This document shows, one piece after another, positions 1-7,085 of a DNA stretch of 9,869 nt. Position 1 is the stretch's first letter. Every line of letters begins with the position of its first letter. Under the pieces are notes generated by a model, which saw nothing but the letters and a program-made list of their open reading frames with translations, searched no databases and had not been told where the DNA came from. The stretch is taken from the NCBI GenBank assembly GCA_046483585.1, contig JAWOCV010000212.1:1-9869 (forward strand), read 5' to 3'. Source of the stretch: Marinilabilia sp046483585 (lineage in GTDB: Bacteria > Bacteroidota > Bacteroidia > Bacteroidales > Marinilabiliaceae). The position numbers and the translations under genes are program-made.

Positions 1-110
1 TATCACAAAAGGGCCTCCGAAAACTGGGCCCCGTCATAGAGACCATGGCAGCGGCGGAACACCTGGATGCACACAAAATGGCCGTTTCGCTCCGGCTGAA
101 AAACATGTAA
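1..110 (+). CDS. hisD: Histidinol dehydrogenase, 3' end only (partial)
   Basis: This is the C-terminal tail of histidinol dehydrogenase, which oxidises histidinol to histidine in two NAD+-dependent steps. The frame is open from the window edge (first full codon at 3) to TAA at 108-110. It encodes about 35 residues including GLRKLGPVIETMAAAEHLDA and then HKMAVSLRLKNM. The pattern G-L-x-x-L-G-P-x-I-E-x-M-A-x-A-E-x-L-x-A-H-x-x-A-V-x-x-R-L is the recognisable HisD C-terminus; the H of 'DAH' is a conserved family residue near the active-site metal. hisC follows 72 bp later, the usual hisD-hisC order in Bacteroidota. The catalytic core lies upstream of the window and cannot be checked. Confidence 0.88.
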   Translation, partial: SQKGLRKLGPVIETMAAAEHLDAHKMAVSLRLKNM

Positions 111-165
111 ACAGGAGATTAAATCAACCTTCGCGCCTAACTGCTCAGATCAGAAATAATTTAAC

Positions 166-179
166 CTAAACTTGTTTAG
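166..179. promoter_or_regulatory. Palindrome CTAAAC-TT-GTTTAG just before hisC
   Basis: A perfect 6-bp inverted repeat with a 2-nt centre ends 3 bp before the hisC ATG. A close relative, CTAAAC-AG-GTTTAA, lies just before the hydrolase start at 1451. The shared position suggests an operator or an RNA structure over the start site, but that is inference. TAAACTTG (167-174), inside it, also matches 7 of 8 positions of the Bacteroidota -7 element TAnnTTTG. Confidence 0.3.
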
Positions 180-182
180 CAA

Positions 183-1226
183 ATGAAACCCTTGGACGAA
201 TTACTCCGCCCCAATATCAGAGCTTTAAAACCCTATTCCTCGGCCAGAGACGAATATACAGGGGAAGCGGCCGTTTTTATGGACGCCAATGAAAACCCTT
301 TTAATGATCCATACAACCGTTATCCCGATCCTTACCAGCGTGAACTGAAAAAGAAGATCGGAGCGATCAAGCAAGTCGACCCCGCCAACATCTTTCTGGG
401 CAATGGCAGCGACGAAGCCATTGACCTGGTGATACGGGCCTTTTGCCGCCCGGGGATCGACAACATGGTGTCCATCACTCCCACTTACGGCATGTACAAA
501 GTAGCAGCCGACATCAACGATGTGGAAGTCAAAAAAGTCCTCCTCACCCCCGATTTTGAACTGGACACAGAAAGTCTGTTAGAGGCAGCGGATGAACACA
601 CCAAACTCATGTTTCTCTGCTCTCCCAACAATCCGACGGGCAATTGTTTCCGTGAAAAGGATGTCCGACGGATTCTTGAAAACTTTCCGGGCATTGTGGT
701 CATCGATGAGGCTTACATTGATTTCGCCCCGGAAAAAAGCTGGCTCCCTGCCCTTAAACAATTTCCCAACCTGGTCCTGTTTCAGACCTTTTCCAAGGCA
801 TGGGGAATGGCGGGCATCCGGCTTGGCATTGCTTTTGCTAAAGCACCAATAATAAACGTGTTTAGCAAAATAAAATATCCATACAATGTCAACACGCTCA
901 CCCAGAAAAAGGCACTTGATCTGCTTTCGGAAAACACCCAAATGCAAACATGGGTAAAAGAACTTATCAGCGAGCGGGAAAAACTGGCCAGGGAACTCCA
1001 AAAACTCCCTTTCATCAGAAAGATCTATCCCACCGATGCAAATTTCATTCTGTTAAAAGCGGAAGACCCGAAAAAAATCTATAACTTTCTGGTGAAGAAA
1101 AAAATTATCATCCGCGACCGTTCAGGGGTGGATCTTTGTGAAGGTTGCCTGCGCATTACAGTGGGAACCCCGGAAGAGAACAAATCCCTTCTGGATGCAT
1201 TAAACAATAGATCTTTAGATCTTTAG
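183..1226 (+). CDS. hisC: Histidinol-phosphate aminotransferase
   Basis: This PLP-dependent class I/II aminotransferase converts imidazole-acetol phosphate plus glutamate to histidinol phosphate and 2-oxoglutarate in the cytoplasm. The 347 residues fit the family. Visible landmarks are DANENPF near residues 34-40, GNGSDEAID (73-81, phosphate-binding region), SPNNPTG (147-153), DEAY (175-178, contacts the PLP ring) and FSKAWGMAGIRLG with K205 as the expected Schiff-base lysine and R213 nearby. The C-terminus carries the usual RITVGTPEEN. The ATG at 183 gives a normal HisC N-terminus (LDELLRPNIRALKPYSSARDEY); no Shine-Dalgarno precedes it, as is common in Bacteroidota. It lies between hisD and a non-histidine gene. 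The last codons sit in an 8-bp tandem repeat that sets the stop codon. Confidence 0.96.
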   Translation: MKPLDELLRPNIRALKPYSSARDEYTGEAAVFMDANENPFNDPYNRYPDPYQRELKKKIGAIKQVDPANIFLGNGSDEAIDLVIRAFCRPGIDNMVSITPTYGMYKVAADINDVEVKKVLLTPDFELDTESLLEAADEHTKLMFLCSPNNPTGNCFREKDVRRILENFPGIVVIDEAYIDFAPEKSWLPALKQFPNLVLFQTFSKAWGMAGIRLGIAFAKAPIINVFSKIKYPYNVNTLTQKKALDLLSENTQMQTWVKELISEREKLARELQKLPFIRKIYPTDANFILLKAEDPKKIYNFLVKKKIIIRDRSGVDLCEGCLRITVGTPEENKSLLDALNNRSLDL

Positions 1227-1227
1227 A
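1210..1227. repeat. Tandem GATCTTTA repeat at hisC stop
   Basis: Two consecutive copies of an 8-bp unit (GATCTTTA, followed by GA) span the last codons and the TAG of hisC. Because 8 is not a multiple of 3, loss of one unit would remove this stop and let the frame run through ATAAGATTTAAGATCAATCT to a later TAA near 1270. Confidence 0.6.
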
Positions 1228-1252
1228 TATAAGATTTAAGATCAATCTTATA
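1228..1252. terminator. Possible AT-rich hairpin after hisC
   Basis: A perfect 9-bp inverted repeat, TATAAGATT / AATCTTATA with a 7-nt loop, begins 1 bp after the hisC stop. It has almost no G-C pairs and no clean T-tract after it, so termination would be weak. It may simply mark the end of the hisD-hisC transcript before the AT-rich gap that runs to 1450, in which I see no gene. Confidence 0.3.
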
Positions 1253-1426
1253 ACATTAATAATCTGCATTTAAGCAAGAATAATGTACATTTTTTTAACC
1301 AGCCAATAATCAAGTTTTTACAAAAGTTTAACGGAGTATTGTTAAAGGAAATATGAATAAAAAACAATAGCCGGTTAATAGTATTACAGAATTCACCTTA
1401 AATCTAACGATATATTCTAAATCAGG

Positions 1427-1440
1427 CTAAACAGGTTTAA
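1427..1440. promoter_or_regulatory. Palindrome CTAAAC-AG-GTTTAA before hydrolase
   Basis: Imperfect inverted repeat (five of six outer pairs form) that ends 10 bp before the ATG at 1451, directly upstream of the purine-rich AAAGGA (1441-1446). It matches the element at 166-179 in both half-sites apart from the last base. It could be a shared operator; nothing else in the sequence names its ligand. Confidence 0.3.
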
Positions 1441-1450
1441 AAAGGATACT

Positions 1451-2368
1451 ATGAAAAATCTATTGTTCATTCTCTTTTTTTTGACAGGTATGATTAACGC
1501 ATCATGGGCCCAATATACGCCCATCCCCCTATATGATCCGCCGGCACCGGGGAATAAGGATGTTGAAGTAGAAGAAGAAAAGACAGAGCCCGGTGAGGGA
1601 GCAGCGCATTTGAGCAAAGTGACCCATCCCGAATTATGGCATTTCCCCGCTTCGGAAGATAGCGTACGACCGGCTGTCATCATTTGTCCCGGCGGGGGGT
1701 ATCGCTATCAGGCTTACGATCATGAGGGCAAACAGGTAGCCGAATGGCTTTCCTCCCTGGGGTATCAGGCTTTTGTTCTTAAGTACCGGCTGCCCGATGA
1801 AGAACTCTTTACCGACGCCTCTTACATCCCCCTGATGGACGCCCGGCAGGCCATCCAGACCGTAAGACAACAGGCCGGGAAATTAGGGGTCGACCCCAAC
1901 GCCATCGGCATTATGGGCTTCTCTGCGGGAGGGCATCTCGCCGCTTCGGCCTCAGTCCTCTTCGATGAGGAGATCCCCTTTGCCCCGTTTGGTCCTGAGG
2001 TAAGACCCGATTTTTCGGTACTGATCTATCCGGTCATCTCAATGAAAGATAAGTATACCCACGGCGGATCGAAAAAAGAACTTATAGGAGAGAATCCGCC
2101 TCCCCAACTGGAAACTTTCTTTTCTACAGAGAAGCATATCAACACCAGCACACCACCAGCGTTTATCCTCCATGCTGAAGACGATGAGGCTGTTGACCCG
2201 GAAAATACTAAACTCTATGCCAGGGCTTTAAGAGAACATCAGATTGAAGTGGAAGAGATCATTATTCCCGAAGGCGGACATGGCTTCGGTTTCCGGGAAG
2301 ACAGTGAGGCTTTCGAATGGACACAACACCTGGCCCGGTGGCTGGAAGAAAATTTCTCATCAAAATGA
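1451..2368 (+). CDS. Secreted alpha/beta-hydrolase, acetyl-esterase-like
   Basis: This is a predicted exported serine esterase of the alpha/beta-hydrolase fold, of the Aes/BD-FAE type (often acetyl- or feruloyl-esterases acting on plant polysaccharides); the substrate is not readable from sequence. Residues 1-20 form a signal peptide (hydrophobic FILFFL, cleavage likely after ASWA, mature N-terminus Q21). An oxyanion-hole loop CPGGGY is at 79-84, the nucleophile elbow GFSAGGH puts Ser at 158, HAEDDEAV puts the acid at D245, and GGHGFGF puts His at 277, giving a complete triad. The ATG at 1451 follows AAAGGA at suitable spacing. It lies between hisC and hisB, is 224 bp from hisC, and its TGA overlaps the hisB ATG. 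No role in histidine synthesis is evident; this looks like an insertion into the his cluster. Confidence 0.85.
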   Translation: MKNLLFILFFLTGMINASWAQYTPIPLYDPPAPGNKDVEVEEEKTEPGEGAAHLSKVTHPELWHFPASEDSVRPAVIICPGGGYRYQAYDHEGKQVAEWLSSLGYQAFVLKYRLPDEELFTDASYIPLMDARQAIQTVRQQAGKLGVDPNAIGIMGFSAGGHLAASASVLFDEEIPFAPFGPEVRPDFSVLIYPVISMKDKYTHGGSKKELIGENPPPQLETFFSTEKHINTSTPPAFILHAEDDEAVDPENTKLYARALREHQIEVEEIIIPEGGHGFGFREDSEAFEWTQHLARWLEENFSSK

Positions 2369-3507
2369 ATAATACACCCGCAAAAAAAATCCTTTTCATA
2401 GATCGTGACGGAACCATCATTAAGGAACCAACCACAGATTACCAGATTGACACTCTTGAGAAAATGAGTTTCGTGCCGGGGGTCATCGGAAATCTGGCAC
2501 GTGTTGCCCGGCATCTTGATTTCGAATTGGTCATGGTTTCCAATCAGGACGGATTGGGGACGCCTTCCTTCCCTGAAGAAAATTTCCGGCCTGTCCAGAA
2601 TAAAATGCTGGAAACGTTGAAAGGAGAAGGCATCGAATTCGCTAAAATTCACATCGACCGCTCTTTTCCCGGGGAAAATGCCCCTACCCGCAAACCACGC
2701 ACAGGAATGCTGGAAGAGTATATGACGGATGATTATGACATGGACGGTTCGTTTGTGATCGGGGATCGCCTCACAGATGTTGAACTGGCAAAAAACCTTG
2801 GTTGCAGGGCCATTTGGATACAAAACAGTGAAAAGGGAAAGGACGAGCTCAGAAAGCACCAACTCGACCGGTACTGCGCCCTTTGCTCAGAAAGCTGGAC
2901 CAACATTGCCAATTTTCTTTTCAAAACCGAACGAACCGCAACCGTTGAAAGAAATACATCGGAAACAAAGATCAAAGTCAATCTTGATCTTGACGGAACA
3001 GGAGAATGTCACATCAACACGGGATTACATTTCTTTGATCACATGCTGGAACAGATCGGCCGTCACTCAGGCTGCGACCTCAACATCCATGTCGACGGCG
3101 ACCTGCAGGTTGACGAACACCACACCATCGAAGATACGGCCCTGGCTCTCGGAAAAGCGTTCAAAAAAGCATTGGGCAACAAGCGTGGTATTGAACGCTA
3201 TGGCTTCTCACTTCCCATGGACGATTGCATGGCCCACGTAGCCCTCGATTTTGGCGGAAGGCCATGGCTTGTATGGAAAGCCAAATTCAAACGCGAAAAA
3301 GTCGGCGATCTTCCTACCGAAATGTTTATGCACTTTTTTAAAAGCTTTTCAGATGCAGCAGCAGCCAATCTTTATATCAAAGCGAAAGGGAACAATGAAC
3401 ACCACAAGATCGAAGCCATTTTCAAAGCGCTGGCAAGGGCTCTGAAAACAGCCATTAAAAAAGATCATTTAAACAATCAGTTGCCCAGTACCAAAGGTGC
3501 CTTGTAA
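2365..3507 (+). CDS. hisB: Bifunctional histidinol-phosphatase / IGP dehydratase
   Basis: The fusion enzyme of E. coli HisB type performs two histidine steps: dehydration of imidazole-glycerol phosphate and dephosphorylation of histidinol phosphate. Residues 1 to about 185 are the HAD phosphatase: FIDRDGT has nucleophile D13 and acid D15, SNQDGLGT is at 59-66, VIGDR(L)TD at 131-138. The E. coli Cys/His zinc loop is replaced by SFPGENAPTRKP (100-111), with no cysteine. Residues about 190-380 are the dehydratase: HFFDHM (222-227), EHHTIED (251-257), EHHKIE (345-350), end LPSTKGAL. I chose the ATG at 2365, which overlaps the hydrolase TGA (ATGA) and gives a 380-residue protein beginning just before the HAD motif; an in-frame ATG at 2317 would add 16 hydrolase-encoded residues without homology. 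hisH does not follow. Confidence 0.95.
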   Translation: MNNTPAKKILFIDRDGTIIKEPTTDYQIDTLEKMSFVPGVIGNLARVARHLDFELVMVSNQDGLGTPSFPEENFRPVQNKMLETLKGEGIEFAKIHIDRSFPGENAPTRKPRTGMLEEYMTDDYDMDGSFVIGDRLTDVELAKNLGCRAIWIQNSEKGKDELRKHQLDRYCALCSESWTNIANFLFKTERTATVERNTSETKIKVNLDLDGTGECHINTGLHFFDHMLEQIGRHSGCDLNIHVDGDLQVDEHHTIEDTALALGKAFKKALGNKRGIERYGFSLPMDDCMAHVALDFGGRPWLVWKAKFKREKVGDLPTEMFMHFFKSFSDAAAANLYIKAKGNNEHHKIEAIFKALARALKTAIKKDHLNNQLPSTKGAL

Positions 3508-3549
3508 CACAGCGACGCAGAATACCCCCTAAAAAACATCAAACATCCA

Positions 3550-3579
3550 TTGACTTTTCCTGCAAAAGGGTTAACTTTA
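3550..3579 (+). promoter_or_regulatory. Putative Bacteroidota promoter for the lipoprotein gene
   Basis: TTGA (3550-3553) and TAACTTTA (3572-3579) are separated by 18 bp. This fits the Bacteroidota layout of a -33 TTTG-like and a -7 TAnnTTTG element, with one mismatch in the -7 box. Transcription would start near 3586, about 17 nt before the ATG at 3603. It would separate the lipoprotein gene from the his cluster. Confidence 0.5.
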
Positions 3580-3602
3580 AGAGTAGTACAAAAGCATGCG
3601 CT

Positions 3603-4073
3603 ATGAATTTCAAAACTTCTTTAATCAAGCGTCTGTTAACAGGAAAGTTGATCAAAACCCTGGTCGCTCTTTTTCTTGTAAGCGGGCTCATTGTCTCCTC
3701 GTGTAAAACTACGAAAAAGGCACAAGCCCCTGAACAGGAAGTGGAACTGATTGAAAATGACACCACCGAAAATGGGGATACCACCGAATATGAGCTCATC
3801 GTGATAGACCCGGGATTTGAGTCCTGGCTGGTGACTCAGCCCCCGGCCAATTACCATTCGCAACAATATTATGAGATTTGGAACAATCAATATGTGAACG
3901 AATGGAATCAGCGGTACAACAACCCCTCGAGGTACGGAGACTTTTATCAGACAAAGATCCAATACGATCCTCACAAAGACTATGGGCTGGAACTGAATTA
4001 CCGGTTGTACTACTATTTCCGGTTCATCGAAGAGGAATACGGGATTGTGCTGATCCGAAGGCGGGGTAATTGA
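3603..4073 (+). CDS. Small lipoprotein, DUF6146-like
   Basis: A 156-residue predicted lipoprotein of unknown function. The N-terminus has positive residues (K4, K9, R10, K15, K18), a hydrophobic stretch (about 19-31) and a lipobox ending IVSSC, with the lipidated Cys at 34. KTTKK follows rather than an acidic surface-export signal, which favours the periplasmic face, though this is weak evidence. After an acidic linker (about 43-61) comes a conserved-looking block from about 64: IDPGFESWLVTQPPANYHSQ, then NNQYVNEWNQRY, IQYDPHKDYGLELNYRLYYYF. This aromatic-rich pattern matches my memory of the Bacteroidota-restricted DUF6146 family; the assignment is from recall, not a search. It has its own putative promoter and no operon partner: hisB ends 95 bp upstream and 555 bp follow without a gene. 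Confidence 0.75.
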   Translation: MNFKTSLIKRLLTGKLIKTLVALFLVSGLIVSSCKTTKKAQAPEQEVELIENDTTENGDTTEYELIVIDPGFESWLVTQPPANYHSQQYYEIWNNQYVNEWNQRYNNPSRYGDFYQTKIQYDPHKDYGLELNYRLYYYFRFIEEEYGIVLIRRRGN

Positions 4074-4628
4074 TGTTAGCCGGATTAATTCATGAGCCCG
4101 GTCTAAAAAGCATCTTTATTGCCAAACTCTTCGTTGTTTGAAATTTTTGCATCCTCATTAACAATCAGTTAACTCCGGTACAAAAATTTAAAACGCCTCG
4201 ATTTTGACAAAAATATACCTTTTTATACCGCACTCATTCATAAAAATAATCTATTCCGGCTCAGCTATTGGCCCCAATATTTCAATATCTTTCTGTTTCA
4301 TTCCTCCTCCAGTTACATTGCCATTGCCTTAATGTTCCTTCAATGTTTCTTAAAGTCAACTAAACGCTTTTAGTTTTAGGTACATTATGTCTATGTGCCC
4401 TAACAACAATAGACCGTTGGATTTTGAGATTTAAGGGGCTGCTGAAAAATGCTTATAACTGGTATTTGAACATGTAAGTGAAGGGTATTTGCCAAAAAAG
4501 ATAACAACATTATATTTTGGAAGCCTGCTTGGTTTGAAACCTGTCAACTTATTCAACACCCTGAATGGTTAAAAATAATTATCTTTGTCCGTTAAACTCA
4601 AAAATGTTCAACTTAACCCCTTACATTT
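4074..4628. other. 555-bp AT-rich intergenic region
   Basis: No convincing gene. Visible items are: a minus-strand micro-ORF (4251-4301, 16 codons) behind GGAGGAGGA (4310-4302); a perfect 7-bp stem with 4-nt loop, AACTAAA-CGCT-TTTAGTT (4358-4375); an inverted repeat GTCTAT (4389-4394) / ATAGAC (4409-4414); GGGGCTGCTGAAAAA (4435-4449), which resembles an insertion-sequence end but has no partner copy here; and the promoter of the exporter operon at 4580. Codon-like structure is absent on both strands. It could be the remnant of a lost gene or element, or hold a small RNA; neither is shown. Confidence 0.5.
4580..4587 (+). promoter_or_regulatory. -7 promoter element TATCTTTG for exporter operon
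   Basis: An exact match to Bacteroidota TAnnTTTG, 41 bp before the ATG at 4629. Transcription would start near 4594, giving a leader of about 35 nt. The expected -33 region (about 4555-4562) has no TTTG, so the upstream half is poor. Confidence 0.55.
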
Positions 4629-5567
4629 ATGGCATTTCTTGAAGCCAGGAACATAGTCAAACGTTTCGCCAATCATCTGGCGCTGGACCAGGTCTCCATC
4701 GACGTTCCTGAAAACAGCATCTATGGTCTGCTCGGCCCCAACGGGGCGGGAAAAACCACCCTTATACGGATCATCAACCGCATCACCGGTCCCGACGAGG
4801 GGACTTTAACCATTGACGGTCAACCCCTCAAATCAACCGATATTATGAAAATCGGGTATTTGCCCGAAGAACGGGGTCTCTACAAAAAGATGAAGGTCGG
4901 AGAACAAGCCGTCTACCTGGCTCGTCTTAAAGGTCTTTCACGAAATGATGCCCTGAAACAACTCAGATACTGGTTCGAAAAATTTGAAATACAACCCTGG
5001 TGGGAAAAGAAAGTGGAAGAACTATCAAAAGGAATGGCCCAAAAAGTACAGTTCATCGTCACCATTCTGCACGAACCCTCCCTTCTCATCTTCGATGAAC
5101 CTTTCAGCGGTTTTGACCCCATCAACGCGACCCTGCTGAAAGAAGAAATACTGGAACTCAAAAGAAAAGGGGCCACCATCATTTTCTCTACACACAATAT
5201 GTCTTCCGTCGAAGAACTTTGCGAACACATCTCACTGATCCATAACGGGCATACCATGATCGAGGGCCCCACCGAAAAGGTGCGTAAAGACTACCGGCAA
5301 AACCTGGTTAGTCTGGACTTTTCCGGCGACAGATCCACCGTCAGTGACATCTTAAAGGATCGTTTTGAACTTCGCGACATCCGCACCGTGAACGAGCACC
5401 TCTCGGCACAGATCAAGCTGGATGAAGGCCAATCGCTCAATGAAGTTCTTTCTGCCATTATGGATCACTGTAACATCCATAGTTGTCAGGAACTTCTGCC
5501 CAGCATGAATGATGTATTCATACAGGTTGTCAATCAACAGGAACCCGCCCAAAAACAAGTATCATGA
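4629..5567 (+). CDS. ABC-2 type exporter, ATP-binding subunit (NatA-like)
   Basis: This is the cytoplasmic ATPase of an ABC-2 exporter, which powers the permease encoded immediately downstream. In 312 residues it shows Walker A GPNGAGKT (36-43), a Q-loop region GYLPEERGLY (76-85) with Glu where many families have Gln, as in NatA-like proteins, the signature LSKGM (132-136) in place of LSGGQ, Walker B LLIFDEPFSGFD (152-163) with catalytic E157, and the switch His at 189 (STHNM). The C-terminal ~90 residues after the nucleotide-binding domain resemble the DUF4162-type tail of NatA-like ATPases. Its stop overlaps the permease start (ATGA, 5564-5567), implying translational coupling. NatA/NatB of Bacillus export sodium, but this family has varied substrates and I cannot assign one. 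Confidence 0.92.
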   Translation: MAFLEARNIVKRFANHLALDQVSIDVPENSIYGLLGPNGAGKTTLIRIINRITGPDEGTLTIDGQPLKSTDIMKIGYLPEERGLYKKMKVGEQAVYLARLKGLSRNDALKQLRYWFEKFEIQPWWEKKVEELSKGMAQKVQFIVTILHEPSLLIFDEPFSGFDPINATLLKEEILELKRKGATIIFSTHNMSSVEELCEHISLIHNGHTMIEGPTEKVRKDYRQNLVSLDFSGDRSTVSDILKDRFELRDIRTVNEHLSAQIKLDEGQSLNEVLSAIMDHCNIHSCQELLPSMNDVFIQVVNQQEPAQKQVS

Positions 5568-6913
5568 GTAAAACATTATTGATCATAGAAAGAGAGTATC
5601 TCTCCCGCATACGAAAAAAGAGTTTTATTGTGATGACCATCCTGGGACCCATCCTTTTTGCGGCCCTGATGATCATACCGGCCTGGCTGGCCACCATTGA
5701 AGACGATGAAGCAAAAACCATTGCGGTAATCGACAACACGGGACTTTATGAGAGAGAAATTTCCGAGACCGAACATCTTAAATTCGAGTTTATCAATGAA
5801 GAACAGGAATCTGAATTGCGACAAAACCTGAACGGTACCCCCTATTATGCTTTCCTGGTTATTCGCGACAATCTCCTGGAAAACCCGGAAGCCATTACCC
5901 TTTATTCCGATGCTCAGGTCACGGTGGATGTTAAAAACCACGTCCGCAACAGCCTGAAAGAACACCTGAAAAACCGTAAGCTTGGCTCTTTTGAAGTAGA
6001 AGGCCTCGAAAACATCATCACGGAACTGGACAAAATTGATGTGGACATTTCCACAGTCAAGTTAGGTCAGGACGGCACCGAGACCCAAAGCTCCACGGAA
6101 CTTACCATGATCATCAGCATCGTATTTGCCCTGCTCACCTATATGTTTATTTTCATTTATGGTGCCCAGGTCATGAAAGGGGTGATGGAGGAAAAAACAA
6201 GCCGTATTGTGGAAGTGATCATCTCCTCAGTGCGCCCCTTCCAGCTGATGATGGGTAAGATCATCGGTATTGCCATGGTGGCCCTCACACAGATTTTCCT
6301 GTGGGTGGCCCTGACACTGCTCATCGTCAGCGGAATCAAAGTGGCTTTTTTCAACGACTCGCCCATGCCCACGCGAGCCGAAGCACAGATGGAGATGATG
6401 CAGGAGGGCAACGAGTCATCTGAAGAAACGATGAGTGCTGCGGAAAATCTCAATTTCGCCAGTATGATGGAGATGGTCAAAAGTGTTGAACCTTTAAAAA
6501 CGCTTCTCCTTTTTGTGTTCTATTTCTTTGGTGGCTACCTGCTCTATTCGGCACTCTTTGCAGCTGTTGGCTCGGCCATCGACAACGAAAGCGATCAACA
6601 ACAGTTCATGCTGCCCATCACCATTCCCATTATCATTTCGCTTTACGTAGCCATGCTCACTTTCCGGAATCCGGGGAGTGATATTGCTTTTTGGTTCAGC
6701 ATGATCCCCTTCACATCGCCCATAGTAATGATGGCCCGTATTCCGTTTGATGTCCCTTTGTGGGAACTGACCCTTTCAATGGGACTGCTTGTTGGAGGCT
6801 TCATTTTTACCACATGGTTTGCCGGAAGAATTTACCGGACAGGCATTCTTATGTATGGTAAAAAAGTAAACTACAAAGAGCTGTGGAAGTGGTTCCGTTT
6901 TTCAGGAGAATAA
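5564..6913 (+). CDS. ABC-2 type exporter, permease subunit (NatB-like)
   Basis: The membrane partner of the preceding ATPase, 449 residues. One transmembrane helix lies near 21-44, followed by an extracytoplasmic domain of about 135 residues (45-180). The membrane core follows, with likely helices near 181-203, 230-257, 312-338, 347-367, 375-392 and 400-424. The loop VMEEKTSRIVEVIISSVRP (207-225) is the hallmark cytoplasmic segment of ABC-2 permeases (ABC2_membrane_3 / NatB group). A second hydrophilic insert (about 262-308) is acidic and rich in Met and Glu. The ATG overlaps the ATPase TGA. This architecture, first helix plus large outer domain, is typical of NatB/YhaP-like exporters. The substrate is unknown. 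Confidence 0.9.
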   Translation: MSKTLLIIEREYLSRIRKKSFIVMTILGPILFAALMIIPAWLATIEDDEAKTIAVIDNTGLYEREISETEHLKFEFINEEQESELRQNLNGTPYYAFLVIRDNLLENPEAITLYSDAQVTVDVKNHVRNSLKEHLKNRKLGSFEVEGLENIITELDKIDVDISTVKLGQDGTETQSSTELTMIISIVFALLTYMFIFIYGAQVMKGVMEEKTSRIVEVIISSVRPFQLMMGKIIGIAMVALTQIFLWVALTLLIVSGIKVAFFNDSPMPTRAEAQMEMMQEGNESSEETMSAAENLNFASMMEMVKSVEPLKTLLLFVFYFFGGYLLYSALFAAVGSAIDNESDQQQFMLPITIPIIISLYVAMLTFRNPGSDIAFWFSMIPFTSPIVMMARIPFDVPLWELTLSMGLLVGGFIFTTWFAGRIYRTGILMYGKKVNYKELWKWFRFSGE

Positions 6914-6934
6914 TAAGCAGAGACGCTCCGGTTG

Positions 6935-6950
6935 TCTTACCTCTGTAAGA
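6935..6950. terminator. Weak hairpin after exporter operon
   Basis: A perfect 6-bp stem TCTTAC-CTCT-GTAAGA lies 21 bp after the permease stop, without a T-tract. A second imperfect hairpin, TTTACC (7013-7018) / GGTAAA (7026-7031), lies further on. Either could end the exporter transcript; the evidence is slight. The rest of 6914-7085 shows no gene. Confidence 0.22.
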
Positions 6951-7085
6951 AAGGCAAATAAATTTCCCTGATCGGCTGTATGGTCAGAAACTCACAACTT
7001 CTTAGCATCGCTTTTACCTTAATCCGGTAAAGCCAAGTCAATGCAGGAACAAATGTGGCTCTATGGGCAGACACCAAATATTTTG

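Noticed and set aside
143..170. Resemblance of the hisC leader (TCAGATCAG then TTTAACCT) to the start of the palindrome at 8043-8060
   Set aside because: The spacing differs and at 8043 the first part is ppx coding sequence, so two short chance matches are the simpler explanation.
2317..2364. Upstream in-frame ATG for hisB at 2317
   Set aside because: It lies well inside the hydrolase gene and would add 16 residues with no HisB homology. The ATG at 2365 overlaps the hydrolase stop as ATGA and begins just before the conserved HAD motif.
2239..2862. Long minus-strand open frame (207 codons) opposite the hydrolase end and hisB
   Set aside because: It is antisense to two well-supported genes, has no recognisable domain, and its codon content follows from the opposite strand.
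2777..3241. Plus-strand open frame of 154 codons in another frame of hisB
   Set aside because: It is fully inside hisB, whose frame has clear catalytic motifs; the alternative product is low-complexity and unrecognisable.
7013..7033. Hairpin GCTTTTACC / GGTAAAGC as a strong terminator or riboswitch
   Set aside because: The stem is short with a bulged T, there is no T-tract, and no known riboswitch core is visible in the 200-bp gap.
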